Assembly (NCBI RefSeq): GCF_002288925.2
Contig: NW_022098076.1
Span: forward strand, 76,774,009-76,838,008
Direction: 5' to 3'
Length of the DNA: 64,000 bases
Source of the DNA: Delphinapterus leucas
Taxonomy: Eukaryota; Chordata; Mammalia; Artiodactyla; Monodontidae
The notes beneath the pieces are model-generated. The model worked only from the letters and a program-made list of their open reading frames with translations. It did not search any database and was not told where the DNA came from. Below, one piece after another: positions 22,431-44,377 of this stretch (position 1 is its first letter; each line of letters begins with the position of its first letter). Position numbers and translations under genes: made by a program.

Positions 22431-23299
22431 AATATTTAAATCAATAGGACTGGGCCCATAGTTTGGAGGAGGGCTGCCATGGGGACAGGCTCTGAAAGGA
22501 GTGAGTAAAGGGAGATGGTTTTGATAGAACTAGCCTCTCAGGGGTCATCACCCTGGTTCCCTATCTTCCCCCTACCGGACTGGGCTCCTCTGGCAACGAA
22601 GATTACCAAAGCTCTCCCTTGGCATTCTTCTTGTTCTCTCTAGTACACATCTGCCTTGAATCTGCAGGCTGGGGGAGAGCTAGGATGCCTCTTCAAAGGA
22701 GCAGACTGAGAGGGTCTAGAGACAGAGGACCAGAACCTCCGGTGGCGCACTCGGTTCTCACCACAGCCCTTGTCCTAACTCTGGGGCGGGGCTGTGGGGA
22801 CACCTTTATCTGTCTTTCTGTTTCTGTGGCCCCTGGGGAATTCGAGGGTAGACTTCTAGGGCCACCCAAACTCATAGGATTAAAGCACTTTATAAACTGT
22901 AGAATGTGATGAAAATGTTATTAGTAACATCAGATTTTGTTACCATCAAAACTAACTTCACCCCCATTAACATTGAAAAGACTGCCCAGAATGGCATTTC
23001 CAATCACGCTTAGAGGGAGATGAAGCGAAGTTGTCCCAAAGTTTCTCTTGGCATCCAATCACATTTCCTTCTTTCTGATTCCTCTCAGAAAGCTGATGGT
23101 GAGGGTAAAGGGACAGAAGAAGGATTTGGGGTTCTGGGTTCGCCAGAACTGGGCCTCAGGCCTCCATCTAACTCCAGAGAGAATGAGAGAGGGTGTAGCC
23201 CAATGGCTGGGATTCAGAGCCCCCAATTTTCCCACAGTACAAATACTGCAGTGGGGAATGACTCTCCCATCAAGGTATGCAGGGCGAAGCATGAGCATT

Positions 23300-23402
23300 A
23301 GATTCAGACACTCTGGGTTGGAAACTAGCGCTGCTGCTTACAAGTTTACAGTATAGGCCATGTTAGCCTCGGTTTCTTTACCTATGCAATGGGAATATCA
23401 TT
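23300..23402 (+). repeat. MIR SINE fragment
   Basis: Follows MIR in sense: 'attcagacactctgggttgg', then a diverged core and 'ctcggtttctttacctatgc' with 'aatgggaatatca'. Confidence 0.65.
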
Positions 23403-23404
23403 CT

Positions 23405-23910
23405 GTTTCAGTTATCCCTTGCTGCATAACAAACAACCCCAAAGTAACTACTTCTCATGATCCTTTAGGTCAGGAATTTGTCAGGACTCAGCTGCATGGT
23501 TCTGCTCCTTATGAGAGAACTATTGGCTCTGGTCATTCACTTGGCTAATTCTGCTGGTGGTTCGGCTGGACTGGACAGTCCCAGATGCTTCACTCACATA
23601 CCTCTAGTGCCCCAGAGCTTCTCCAGTGGCCTCCTCTCCATGTAACTAGCTTGGGCTTCCTTATGACATGGTGGCCTCAGTGTAGTCAGACTTCTTACAT
23701 AAGGCTGGCATTCAAAATAGACTGTACCAAACTTGAAGGCAGAAACTGAAAGTGTCTTCTTAAAGTCCAGGCTTAGAAGTTACCCAGCATCACTGTCACT
23801 CCTTTTTGGTTGACACAAGTCACAGAACCAGCCGAAAGTCAAGGGAAGGGGAAACACACTCCACCTCTCAAAGGGACAGAGGCAAAGAATTTATAACCAT
23901 CATAATCTAT
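23405..23910 (+). repeat. Old interspersed repeat, family not assigned
   Basis: Begins 'ttatcccttgctgcataaca' and contains 'cttatgacatggtggcctca' and 'gaagttacccagcatcactg', wording I know from a common mammalian repeat whose class I cannot name with confidence. No open reading frame of note. Confidence 0.5.
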
Positions 23911-24059
23911 CCACATCCTCATAGAATTGTGGGAAGGATTTTTTTGAGATATGCAAAGCACTTAGCATTTGACAATAATTTATGACAAATTTGTGTTTAA
24001 TAAATGGTAGTTACTGTGAGAAAGGGGATAGAGAGCTATGCTTTTGCAGGCGTTGGGCA

Positions 24060-24290
24060 GGCCCTGATTGCAAATGAAGATACCCAACTCAAACTAGCTT
24101 AGGCCAAAGGGAATTAATTAATGGATCTTATACCTGGGAAGTCCAGGGGTAAGTCTGAATTTAGGCACAGCTGAACCCAGGGGCCCAAATGATTGATGTC
24201 ATTGAACACTCTCTCTTTCTCTCTCCCTCCCTCTCTCTCTCTCTCTCCCCCCCCCTTTCCCTCTCTCTCTCTCCCCCATCTTCTTCCCTA
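24060..24290 (+). repeat. Old interspersed repeat containing a CT microsatellite
   Basis: Sequence 'cccaactcaaactagcttag' with 'tggatcttatacctgggaag' belongs to a widespread mammalian repeat (class unsure). It runs into a CT/CCCT tract at 24208-24275, which such copies often carry. Confidence 0.55.
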
Positions 24291-24864
24291 AACCCCCACC
24301 CCCATGTCTATTGTTTCCGATTGTCTCTGTCTCTCTTTTCACACTGTCCTTATGCTCTCCTGCTGCAGAGAGACTTCCTTTATATGGTAGCCGTATGTCT
24401 ACATTCTTAGTGCTGCTAATCCAAAAAGTAATGGCTTTCCCAACAGAAGTCCTAAGGAAGCTGGGATCAGGTCAGCTTGGGTCACTTGCCTATCCCTGAA
24501 CTAATAACAATGTTGAGGAAAATGTACCACCATGACTGGGATTGGCAGCCCCCCTAGGACCACAGGGAATGGGGGCACAGGGAGGGCACATTACTTCAAA
24601 TGAAACAGAGGGAAGGGGAACTCATCCTGGATGTGACAGACCCTAACCATGGCTTTCAGTGCATCTTCCCTGCCCTGACAATGGCCCCGGATCCACCTGT
24701 ATGACCTAGCCTGGTTCAGCCCTCAAAGATCACATTGGGGCTCCAGAGTGAAGCCTGTATGTAGAAGGGGTATAAGGCTTCAGTGAGAAGGAATGGGCAT
24801 CTGGGTTTTCTTCCTTCCTTCCTCCTTCCCTTCCTCCCCCTTCCTCCCTTCCTTCCCCTTCCTC

Positions 24865-25264
24865 NNNNNNNNNNNNNNNNNNNNNNNNNNNNNNNNNNNN
24901 NNNNNNNNNNNNNNNNNNNNNNNNNNNNNNNNNNNNNNNNNNNNNNNNNNNNNNNNNNNNNNNNNNNNNNNNNNNNNNNNNNNNNNNNNNNNNNNNNNNN
25001 NNNNNNNNNNNNNNNNNNNNNNNNNNNNNNNNNNNNNNNNNNNNNNNNNNNNNNNNNNNNNNNNNNNNNNNNNNNNNNNNNNNNNNNNNNNNNNNNNNNN
25101 NNNNNNNNNNNNNNNNNNNNNNNNNNNNNNNNNNNNNNNNNNNNNNNNNNNNNNNNNNNNNNNNNNNNNNNNNNNNNNNNNNNNNNNNNNNNNNNNNNNN
25201 NNNNNNNNNNNNNNNNNNNNNNNNNNNNNNNNNNNNNNNNNNNNNNNNNNNNNNNNNNNNNNNN
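24865..25264. other. Assembly gap of 400 Ns
   Basis: Exactly 400 N bases. The left flank (24811-24864) is a TTCC/CCTT low-complexity tract that may continue into the gap; the right flank is ordinary unique sequence. Any reading frame that spans it is meaningless. Confidence 0.99.
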
Positions 25265-25492
25265 AGTCAAATACCTGGGCTTCAGGGAAGTGTCATGGAG
25301 AATTTGTACTCAGAGTCTCTTGAACCTTGGCTAACTTACCAAGGCGGGGGAGTGGAACCAGTATTGTGGGCCACATGGTGGAAAAATGAAGCACTGTAAG
25401 GATAGGGTTTTCAAAGCTCTGCCTTCTCCAGCGCTCCCTGGCCGTGTACAATGCTTACTGTTTTTTAAAAGTCTGCTGCACTTTTCTCAGGG

Positions 25493-25510
25493 GCCACCAG
25501 AGGGCGCACA
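25493..25510 (+). promoter_or_regulatory. Strong CTCF-like motif between WNT6 and WNT10A
   Basis: GCCACCAGAGGGCGCACA contains CCACCAGAGGGCGC, a 14/14 match to the CTCF core in + orientation. It lies about 3.4 kb past the WNT6 stop and 4.2 kb before the WNT10A ATG. Position and strength suggest an insulator or loop anchor; binding is not shown. Confidence 0.65.
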
Positions 25511-25869
25511 GAGCCCAGCTTCCCTAATAACAGGGTTCACAGATAGGACCTGCAGGACATCTGGGGGAACTCAGAGAGCTGTGGGCAGGAGAGGGTAGGA
25601 TGGAAAGGAAGTAAGGAGGCCCACGGAGAGCTCGGGTCAAGCTGCTAGAGTTCCAGACTGTCTGAGACCTCCGGGCTGACCCAGATTTAGGGCTGGGATG
25701 CCTGCCTCTGTCTCTACTGCCAGGTTCCGTGGCGGGGGGCGAGGGGGGTAGTGGTGGTGGTGATATGGGGTGTGTGATGCTGGATATCTTCCTCCATGAT
25801 GCTAGAGAGGGAAACTGAGGCAGTGGCAGAGACTGACACCACCCCAAGCAGGTTAAAAGGAATTCAGTG

Positions 25870-25995
25870 GAAGTAGCGTGACACAGTGAAAAAAAGCCTA
25901 GTTTGCTAGCTTGACCTGGGTCAAGTCAGTTAACCTCTCTGAGCCTCAGTTTCCCCAGAATGAAATGAGGTTCCTGACAGCACATTGTGAGAGTG
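25870..25995 (+). repeat. MIR SINE fragment
   Basis: Sense MIR wording: 'cttgacctgggtcaagtcag', 'ttaacctctctgagcctcag' and 'tttccccagaatgaaatgag'. Confidence 0.75.
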
Positions 25996-27214
25996 CTTGC
26001 AGTCGTTAAACTGGCACTCACGTGTTAGCGTCCATCTTCTGTGACCAGTAGGGACTGGGAACTGCAGCAAGAGTCTGGGAACTGCCTTCTATGAAAGGTG
26101 AGAGTGATGGCCCAGGAGGCACCATTTTAACAATTATCCTGGTCCTCTTTAAGCTCAGAGATGGCTCTGCACTTTTGCACTGCTGCCTGGGAGCGGGGCT
26201 GGAAGCAGAGCTCAGAAATGCCCCATCACCTCAACCCCCCTTGCTCACCCAGCTGCTCAGCCCCAGGCACAGTCCGAGACATCGAGGTCCCCCGCTGGCT
26301 GAGTGGTGGGGGAATGTGGAACTGGGGAGATGGGGGAAGAGCACAGAGGCACTCCAGATGTGTGCATGACCACATCAGGAACAGTTGGAACACAGGCAGA
26401 TGGGTGGGGAGGCCGGCAGGAAGGCCCAGGATCAGCCTGAGGCTGAGGGCTCAGGAAGCATTTCCGCTTCCTTTCAATGACCTAACATACAGGAGTTTGG
26501 GAGACTGGAGCTGCCCTTACCTTGCTGAGGGGCCATGGTCCCTGAGGCCTGGACAATAGGACAAAGAGCTCCCTTATCAGTCTGGGGCTCCTTCCCTTTC
26601 TTCTTCACGAAGATAACCTTCTCTGGCAGAGCATCAGGACTGAGGCCGGGCTGGGCTCGGCTGGGGCAGTGAGGGTCCCACCTGTTCTCACCCTGGCGCC
26701 TCCCTAGCCCCCCCTTCCCTGCAACCTCCTACAGAGCCACCACAGCTGAAACCATTCTCCGCGCTGCCTTTCACCCCTGGTGCTCCCCCCAACCAGTGGT
26801 CTCAGGCGGTGGCTCCAGGGGCTGGGGCCAGAGCCCAGGGCAGGGCCAGGGCGGGGCCTGGGGGCTGCTGATAGGGGCTTGCCCATGGCATGGGTCCTCT
26901 GGCGCTGGGGATCCTGCTGCAGACACTCTGGGCTTCATCTTCACACATGCCAAGGCCATGTGCCTACATATGCCCTCACCTCCCTGGGCTGAGGTGAAGC
27001 ACTCCAGACGGGCACTCCCGGACCCTCAAGACATCAGGCCCGTACCATGCCTGAATGCAAGCAAGGCTTGGGTATTGTTTACTTCCTGGAGTTTTCAAAG
27101 AAAGGGTCTTCTCCTTCTCCCTTACACTTCTGTATTTCATGAACAGCGGAGGGTAGGGGAGCAAAAAAACATCCTCAGCCGATGAAGGCCAGAGGAAAAA
27201 AAAAAATCAGCCAC

Positions 27215-27400
27215 TCAGCCAGGTCAGTAGCATTTCCCAGGTGTGGTCCTCAAGAAAATCACTTGGGGCATCGGTTAGAAATGCAGACCCCTGGGTCTTG
27301 CCCCTGGAAAGGCTGAGTCAGCTGCACGGGCCCAGAATCAGAATTTGCCTCAATGGCCTACCCTAGGGGATATTTACATCCGATGCATCACGTGTGGGAA
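27215..27400 (+). repeat. MER5-like hAT-Charlie DNA transposon remnant
   Basis: Contains 'caggtgtggtcctcaagaaa', 'cacttggggcatcggttaga', 'aatgcagacccctgggtctt' and 'cccagaatcagaatttgcct', in the order of the MER5A consensus. Non-autonomous and non-coding. Confidence 0.65.
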
Positions 27401-28464
27401 ATGCGGAGCAGTAGATGCAGATTAAGGAGGTCTGCAACCTGAATTATGCACTCATTCCCTTATCACATGGGGCCTGTTCCTAATCCTTTCTGGGCCTCAG
27501 TTTCCCCAACAGCCAATGGGAATTTGACTCCCAAGCTTGGCTTGTCCCTGCTGGTGCCCTCTGCCACTCTGGGCTCATGCCTCCTTCCCGGGTTGAAAGT
27601 GGTCCTGCCCTGCCCCTCCCCATACCCTTCCCAAACTCTAGATCCAAGCCGTCCCTGTGTCTGCAGCATGGTGGGGGAGAGTGGGGAGGGGAGGGGGTGG
27701 CTGGGGTCAAACAAGGCTCTGGCTGACGCAGACTGCTTCCTGCCCCCCCCCGGCTGTTTTCCTGCTGTCCAGCCAGACTGCTCCCCCCACTGCCCCACCC
27801 TCACCCCCAGCAGCCTCAAGCCCTTAATTCCCGACAGCTGCAGTGGTTGCCAGCAGAGATGGGGGAAAGGAGGGGGAGTATGCCGTCAGCCTGCTGTTGA
27901 TCAGGCCGCCCTCATCACCTGACAGTCTGGGGACAAGGAAGGCCCCACCCCTCTCCTTCAACTGCCCAGGGATGGGCAATCCCGGGAAGGGGCCCCTTTT
28001 GTCTCAGAGCCCAGAGGCTCTGGTAGTTTATCCTTAAACCAGGAGGGGCTCTCTTCAGAGAGAGGGGGCAGTGAGGTTGGGAGGGAGGTGTATGTGTAGA
28101 GTGGGAGGTTTGTGCCCATTTTACAGAGGAGGATGTCAAGGCCACAGTGGGAGTAGGTTTCACTATCAGGGCCCAGGTTAGAACCAGAAACAGAAGCTGG
28201 AGCCTCTGTCCCCAACCCTCTGGCTCTCAGACCCTTACCTGAGTCTAGTACACGCATCCCATATTGAGGTGAGCCCAGTGTTCAGCTGGGGTGTGAGGGC
28301 AGAAAGGGATCCCAGAGAGGAGTGGGCCTGAGCCAGGAGGCTGGTGTTGGGGAGCTCTCAGAGGACCAAGTACAGCTGGCAGGGCCAAGGTAAGACCTGG
28401 AGCATCTGTAGGCAGGGCCCAGGCGAGCAGTACGTAATGCTGGGGCCGCTGCTGCTGTGCTCTC

Positions 28465-28560
28465 ACTGGGTTTGGTTCCAGCTCTTCCACTAACTTGCTG
28501 TGAGAACTTGAGTAAGTCATGACCCTCTCTGAGCTTCAGTATTTTCTTGTGAAATAAAAG
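28465..28560 (+). repeat. MIR SINE fragment
   Basis: Sense MIR core with 'gctcttccactaacttgctg', 'gagaacttgagtaagtcatg' and 'ctctctgagcttcagtattt'. Confidence 0.7.
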
Positions 28561-29186
28561 GGGACATAATAAGATGACCTTGAAACACAATTTTAGGATT
28601 AAAAGGCTCTCTAATCCCTCCTCCTAGGGTGTGCCACCCCGGGGTGCTCTGCTCCCAGACAAGCATTCACTGGTGTCCCAGTAATTTTACCTTCATTGGC
28701 TCACTGACTAGATGAGGTTGGGCCTCATTAACCTCATTTCACAGAGGCAGCGGGTGGCTCAGGGTCCAGGAGGCACCTGTTGTAGGTCACACAGCGAACA
28801 AGAGCAAGATCTAGAGGCTGCCAAACCCCTTTGCAGGATCCCACACCTGCCTCGGCAGCCAAGCCTGGGAAGTCCCTCCTGAGGTGGGGGAGGCGAGCAG
28901 AGGGCCAGCCCCTCCCCCCCAGCCCCTGCAGGTGTGTATACTGGGGGGGAATGGCTCCCCAGCAGCTGCGGCTCAGCCAGGCGCACAGACCTCGCAGTAA
29001 CACGCACCTTCGCACACAAACCAGCGAGCCGGCTCACTGGCACCGCCCTGTGCCTGATCGCACAGACCCCAACACCTCTCCTCGCCCCCACCCTCCCCAC
29101 CGCCGCTCCCGCCCCGAATCCTGAGCGGACACAGTGGCCTCGGGACGAGTACACGCCTCTAGCCGCCCCCCCTCGCCCCGTCGTCA

Positions 29187-29198
29187 TGACGTCACGTG
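29187..29198. promoter_or_regulatory. Overlapping CRE and E-box in the WNT10A promoter
   Basis: TGACGTCA (full palindromic CREB/ATF site, 29187-29194) overlaps CACGTG (palindromic E-box, 29193-29198) by two bases. The E-box context GTCACGTGGG suits USF or MITF/TFE factors. It lies about 530 bases before the ATG. Confidence 0.6.
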
Positions 29199-29561
29199 GG
29201 GTAGAGCCCTGAGACACACTGCGGGGGGGCGGGGAGGGAGGCGGCAGAGCTCCCCGAGCCGGGACAGTCACTCACTCACTGGGCGGTGGGGCCGGGCACA
29301 GACAGCGCCGCCCCCCCACCCCCGCCCGCCTCGCACGCCCTCGGAAGCGCAGGCTCACCGCGCTGTGCTGGGGGGGCTTCCCGGCACCCCAGCCTCTCGT
29401 CCCTCGCCCGCAGCACCTCCGGGCCCCCCCTTACCCTCGAGAGGCACCGGGAGTTGTTTCAGGACGCCCTCGGGAAATTCCCTGAACCCCTGTGCCAGGA
29501 GGTGCCCGGTGAGCCCGCCCGCCCCCACCCCCCCGAGGGCGGTGCCCGGGGGCGCTGCCCC

Positions 29562-29603
29562 ATGGAGCGGGGAGGCGGGCACCGTCTGCTCCCGGAGCCG
29601 TGA
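29562..29603 (+). other. uORF 1 upstream of WNT10A (13 codons)
   Basis: ATG at 29562, stop TGA at 29601-29603. The ATG context is C at -3 and G at +4, so moderate. In frame with the WNT10A ATG but closed by its own stop 123 bases before it. Confidence 0.5.
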
Positions 29604-29649
29604 CCCGAGTTGGAGCTGTGTGTCGCAGCCGCCCCGACCCCCGCGGATC

Positions 29650-29691
29650 ATGCGCCGTCGCCCCTGGCTCGCCGGTCCCACCGGGCTGTGA
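29650..29691 (+). other. uORF 2 upstream of WNT10A (13 codons)
   Basis: ATG at 29650, stop TGA at 29689-29691, 35 bases before the main ATG. Same length as uORF 1 but in another frame relative to the gene. Likely in the leader because it is so close to the start codon. Confidence 0.55.
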
Positions 29692-29726
29692 GCCCCCCAT
29701 TCCTGGCCCATCACGGCCGGCGCGCG

Positions 29727-40348
<10,622 letters not shown>

Positions 40349-41030
40349 GCGGACGGCTCGCCTCCCTGTGCCTGGTCCTCTGCGGCTTGCGATGTTGGCC
40401 GAGCAGCGTCGCCTTGGCTCCTGGGAGTGGAGGATGGACCACAAAATCTTACAGGAACCTCCCAGCTCTGAGGTCGTCAAGACTGCAATCACGGGACAGT
40501 TCAGGACCGCTCAGACCCCCTGCTCACTTCTGTGGCCTCCAGGACCGGTTTGCCTCCCGGGTCTCTGACCCAAGCTCAGACAGTTCCGTTGGGCTGGCGG
40601 TTGCCCCACACTCTAGGGCAGTGTCAGCCAGGCATCCTCTGGGCCTGCCTCCTTTCATCTCTTCACCCCTACCCCTGGAGCGGGAGGGAATGAATGGAAG
40701 CTGATGGGGAGGGGGAGGAGGATTAAAAAGAAGAAATGGACATCACTGAGCTGAAGTGATTCTGCGGAGGCCTCAGACACCCTCCCCCACTGGCCTCTGT
40801 CCCTCATCATTTAACAAATATTTATTTTTGCACTCTTTGTGGCCTGGCACTCTGTGGGGGACGAGAGGTGCTGGGGATACAGATGTGAATGCGAGATATA
40901 AGACCTGCTCTCTTGGAGTTTACATTCAGGCTGGGGAAGATGAACAGTAAACAAGAAAACACACAAACAAGGTCATTTCAGACAATGCTACGTGCTGTGA
41001 AGAAAATAAAGCAAAGTGCTGGATGTAGAG
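40349..41030 (+). other. WNT10A: WNT10A 3' UTR (probable extent)
   Basis: Starts after the TGA. Two candidate ends exist: ATTAAA at 40722-40727 and AATAAA at 41005-41010. The second gives a UTR of about 680 bases and lies inside an antisense L2. The extent is inferred. Confidence 0.55.
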
Positions 41031-41540
41031 TGATTTGTGGGGAGTGGGGCCCCTCTAGATAAAGCTACTGGTTGGGGAAGACCTCATGCTGAGACTGCAT
41101 GAGGAGGAGAGCCATGCACAAATTGAGGGTAAGGGCTTTTCAGGCAGAGGCCATGTGAATGCAAAAGCTCTGAGGACAGAAAGATCTCAGGAGGAGCAGC
41201 AAAGAGGCCAGTGTGATTGGAGTGAAGAAATCAAGGGACAGATTAACAGCAGAGGAGCTGCTGGAGGGGGGTGGGGGATGGGGAATGGTCACATTATGCA
41301 TCCTTCCAGGCCAAGGTAAGGGATTTTATGTAAGAGGAATGGGAACCTTCAGAGGGTCTTAGGCAGGCAAATGTCATGGTCTGATTCCCACACTGCTTGC
41401 TGTCTGGGGAACTGAAAGGCAGGGGACAAGTTGACAGCAGGCGGCCAGTTAGGAGACTGCAGCCATCTTCCAAACCAGAGATGAGGCCTGGGCTAGATGG
41501 AGGCAGTGGGGTAGTTGGCAAGGAGCTGGATCAGGAGCCC
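40805..41540 (-). repeat. L2 LINE, 3' portion, antisense
   Basis: Reads as the reverse complement of the L2 3' region: 'ttaacaaatatttatttttg', 'gtgctggggatacagatgtg', 'cttggagtttacattcaggc', then 'gaggccagtgtgattggagt' and 'ggccagttaggagactgcag'. About 735 bases, in order, with no large gap. It starts inside the WNT10A 3' UTR. Confidence 0.8.
41005..41010 (+). terminator. WNT10A: Candidate WNT10A poly(A) signal
   Basis: Canonical AATAAA, 657 bases after the stop. It is followed by a GT-rich stretch ('agtgatttgtggggagtggg' at about 41027), fitting a downstream element. It belongs to L2-derived sequence. The weaker ATTAAA at 40722 is an alternative. Confidence 0.55.
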
Positions 41541-43640
41541 TGGATGCCAGAGCTCTAGCTGTCCACCTTGTGCCTGAGCCCTCCCTCTGCCACAAGCCAG
41601 GACGAGTGTCGGCCAGTAGCACCCGTCGGCAGAGACAGGAGGTACTCTGAGAGGAGTAATCCTGGGCAAGACCCAGCTCAACCCAGCCAGCCCAGCGCCC
41701 CAGGGAGCAGGTGGGGCTAGGAGGTGCGGCCTGGAGAAGGGTGGCAGGGGAGGGCCAGGAGACTCGCTGTCTGGATTCTGGTCTCTCCGAGTCCAGGCAG
41801 GGGAGGCAGGGTATGTAAGTAAGGCTGGGGGTGGGGGGATATCCTTCCTGGGTCTCTTGTGCCCCCAGATCCCCAGCTCAGGATGTCCCTTGGCAGGTTG
41901 GCCAGCCCCCCCTCCACACCCCCATAAGAACACTGCTAAGCTGGCGGCCTGGGTCCAGCATTGCGCTCTCCTTGGCTCTCAGATCTGATGTTTTTCTGGA
42001 ACAGACCCTCAAGGAGGAGGCAGTGGAGAGGGAGGTGGGGTCAAGTTCTCGGGGAAAGAACACTTCACCAACTTCATCCAGGCCTCCTGCTGCTCACAGT
42101 GGAGAGTCCTGTGCCTGCCTCAGTTCACCCCAGAGTGGCACCCTTCTCGATGAACCATCCAAGGATGAAGTCTTATTCCTTTTCCCAGTTGCCAGCCTAC
42201 CTGCATCTCCATACTTCCCTGGCCCTGACCCACGTCTCCCTACCCCTGGGTAGGGCTGAGAAGGAAAGGAGGCTCTCATGGTGATGCACGCCTGCAGGCC
42301 CACCACCTGGGAGACTTGCCCTCACGCGCTTGCCCTCAGCTCCCTTCCCTCCAACTCCTGCATCCCAGCAGCTCTCAGACATGACTAAGGCAGCAGGACA
42401 TTTCACATGCTCAGTTCTGCTGCCTCTGTAGAGGACAGGGTTTCTCTCCCCATCCCCCTAAAGACAGTACCACAGGCAGGCGGGTGAGAGTCCCCCAGGA
42501 GGAGGGGTGGGCAGGAGCAGCCAGACACACCTGCTTCATTCCTTTCCTCTTGTTCACCCAGGAGAAAGCTTTGGGGGCTGGGTTCGCTGCCTCCTCCCTC
42601 CCTCCCATTCAGGGTAGGAGGGAAGGGAGGGGCAATGAAGGCCTGGGGGGGTACTCCCACCCCCTGCCCAGCCCCCAGCAGTGTCCACTACAGCGTTAGC
42701 TGTGGCTTCAGCCTCCTCTGCCTTCCAGGCTTTAAGAGGACAGAGTTGGGGGAGGAGAGACTGAAGATGAGAGACACCGGATGAGGGCTGGGATAAGGAG
42801 GTAGGAGCTGTAACACTGCAGAGCAGCTGCCTCTAGAGGGAGGGGTGGGCCATGGGGTGGGACAGGGGACTGGACACCAGGCTGTGGGGGACATATCCCA
42901 GTCAAGTCCAATCATGGTGATCTGATACATGCTAGCTTTACCTGTAAAGGGAGAGAGGAAAAGTTGGAGAAGGAACAAATAGGGTGTTGCCCACCCCCAT
43001 CCTTTCTCTGGGCCTGAAGCTGACTAGAGTCTGGACCAAAGCTGAACCCCACATTTGAAAAGGGGTGTATGGGATTTGGTTGACCCTAAAGGGAGATATG
43101 GAGGTGATAAGGGGTGGGAAAATGGGGCCCAAGAGGCCCTGGGTTTATGCACTCTGGCTACGAGTGAGGCAGAAATCAATGTGCTGGTTGGAAATAGGGG
43201 AAATGGGCTGAAATAAAGGGGGACGGTGGAAGTAAACAGGAGGAAGAACTTGCCAAGAGCTAGGAGAGGACCAAGGTTCAGATTTGGAAATAAGAATAGA
43301 GGGTGGACCAGACTTAACTCAGAGAGGGAGGAAGCCATCCCCACCCCCAACACCTTTCACCTTGATGGACATTGGGCCAACTCCTTGCAGGAGGAAAAAA
43401 TAGCATGGAGCCTGGATGGTCCCAAAGGGAAGAAGGGAGGGAAGTAAGAGAGAATGAGGTGGTGGATAGATCAGCAGGCAGTGGTGGGTTAAAGGTCAGG
43501 GAGAGGCAGCCAGACTGGAGTGGGGATCAGAACCCAGGCATCCTGCTTTTTTGTCGCCCAAGGTCCCAGGGTCAGAAAAAAGAGGAAGGGAGAGGCAAAG
43601 GGAGAGGCCTCGGCAGCTGTAGGAGGGCCAGGTGGGTAAG
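41541..43640. other. Unique intergenic DNA downstream of WNT10A
   Basis: Moderately GC-rich, purine-skewed DNA. I recognise no repeat family, exon or RNA gene in it. Confidence 0.6.
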
Positions 43641-44249
43641 AAACGAGGTCAGGGGCATCCCGGCCCTCCCTCGCCTTCCTCCGAATTAATGCGCCCCCAG
43701 CTAGCCCCCGGCAGGGGGCCTTCCACGTTGGAGCTTGGCCAGGCCCTAGTCGCGGCCTCCCTCCACCCCTCCCACCCCCCCTTCTCATGTGGTTGCCGGC
43801 AGCTGCCTGCGGTCGCCCCAACTCCTGCGCTCAAGGCACGGGGACTTTCCAACAGGGGAAAAAATGACTTAATGAGAGTGGGAGCCGGGGCGGGAGGGAC
43901 AGGTCCCTGTAATCACCGCTCTGCTGTGGGGCCTGCGCGCCTCCGGGCCCTTCCCTGGCTTCCTGCTGCCAGCGCCCCCCTCGGGCTCTGCGGGGGGAGG
44001 GGGACGGGCTGGCGCAGGGGATCCCTTTTCAAGTTCCAGTCTCTTTGGGGCCCTCCGGCTGCCTTTGTTCCCTAGGCTTGCCCTGCGTGGAAACTGAGAC
44101 GCCCCGTGATCCCTCTCTGGACTTTGTCCTTGAAGTTGGGGGGTGGCAGTCCTTCCCAGGAGCCACGGTCCTCTGCTGGTGGATTAGAGGGGTGCGGGAT
44201 CGTGGAGAGCCCTTTGCCACTTCGCGGCTGCGCACTTCCAAACACCTCC

Positions 44250-44265
44250 GGTTGCTGTGGCAACC
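44250..44265. promoter_or_regulatory. RFX X-box motif 1
   Basis: GGTTGCTGTGGCAACC: arms GGTTGC and GCAACC are a perfect inverted repeat. It fits the RFX consensus (GTNRCC-N0-3-RGYAAC) apart from one T in the left half. Confidence 0.6.
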
Positions 44266-44377
44266 AGGGCAGTTGAGGTGTGTCCGCAGGGCTGGGAGGC
44301 GCCCACCCCACCCCCCTTTTCTCGCAGCCCTCCGGGCCAGGCCGGGCCGCTGCGGTGCGCGGGGGTGGGGGTGTGCC

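Larger units (their letters stand above)
22091..22450 (+). other. WNT6: WNT6 3' UTR
   Basis: Runs from the TGA to just past the poly(A) signal, about 360 bases. It is GC-rich at first, contains a CTCF-like motif at 22156-22170 and becomes AT-rich at the end. The exact cleavage site is inferred. Confidence 0.8.
22451..28950. other. WNT6-WNT10A intergenic region
   Basis: About 6.5 kb between two genes on the same strand. It contains MIR pieces, an unassigned old repeat near 23405-23910, a second one with a CT tract near 24060-24290, the 400-base N gap, a strong CTCF-like motif, a MER5-like element and further MIRs near 28465-28560 and 28700-28800. No coding exon recognised. Confidence 0.75.
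28950..29726 (+). promoter_or_regulatory. WNT10A: WNT10A CpG island promoter and 5' leader
   Basis: GC-rich, CpG-rich DNA from about 28950 through exon 1. It contains a CRE/E-box composite at 29187-29198, many GC boxes and a TCACTCACTCACTGGGCGG-like stretch at about 29267. Two short uORFs lie between 29562 and 29691. The transcription start is not fixed by sequence; human WNT10A has a leader of several hundred bases (from memory), which would begin within this island. Confidence 0.75.

Noticed and set aside
29610..29726. In-frame N-terminal extension of WNT10A
   Set aside because: The open stretch begins with TTG, not ATG. The ATG at 29727 agrees with the known mammalian start.
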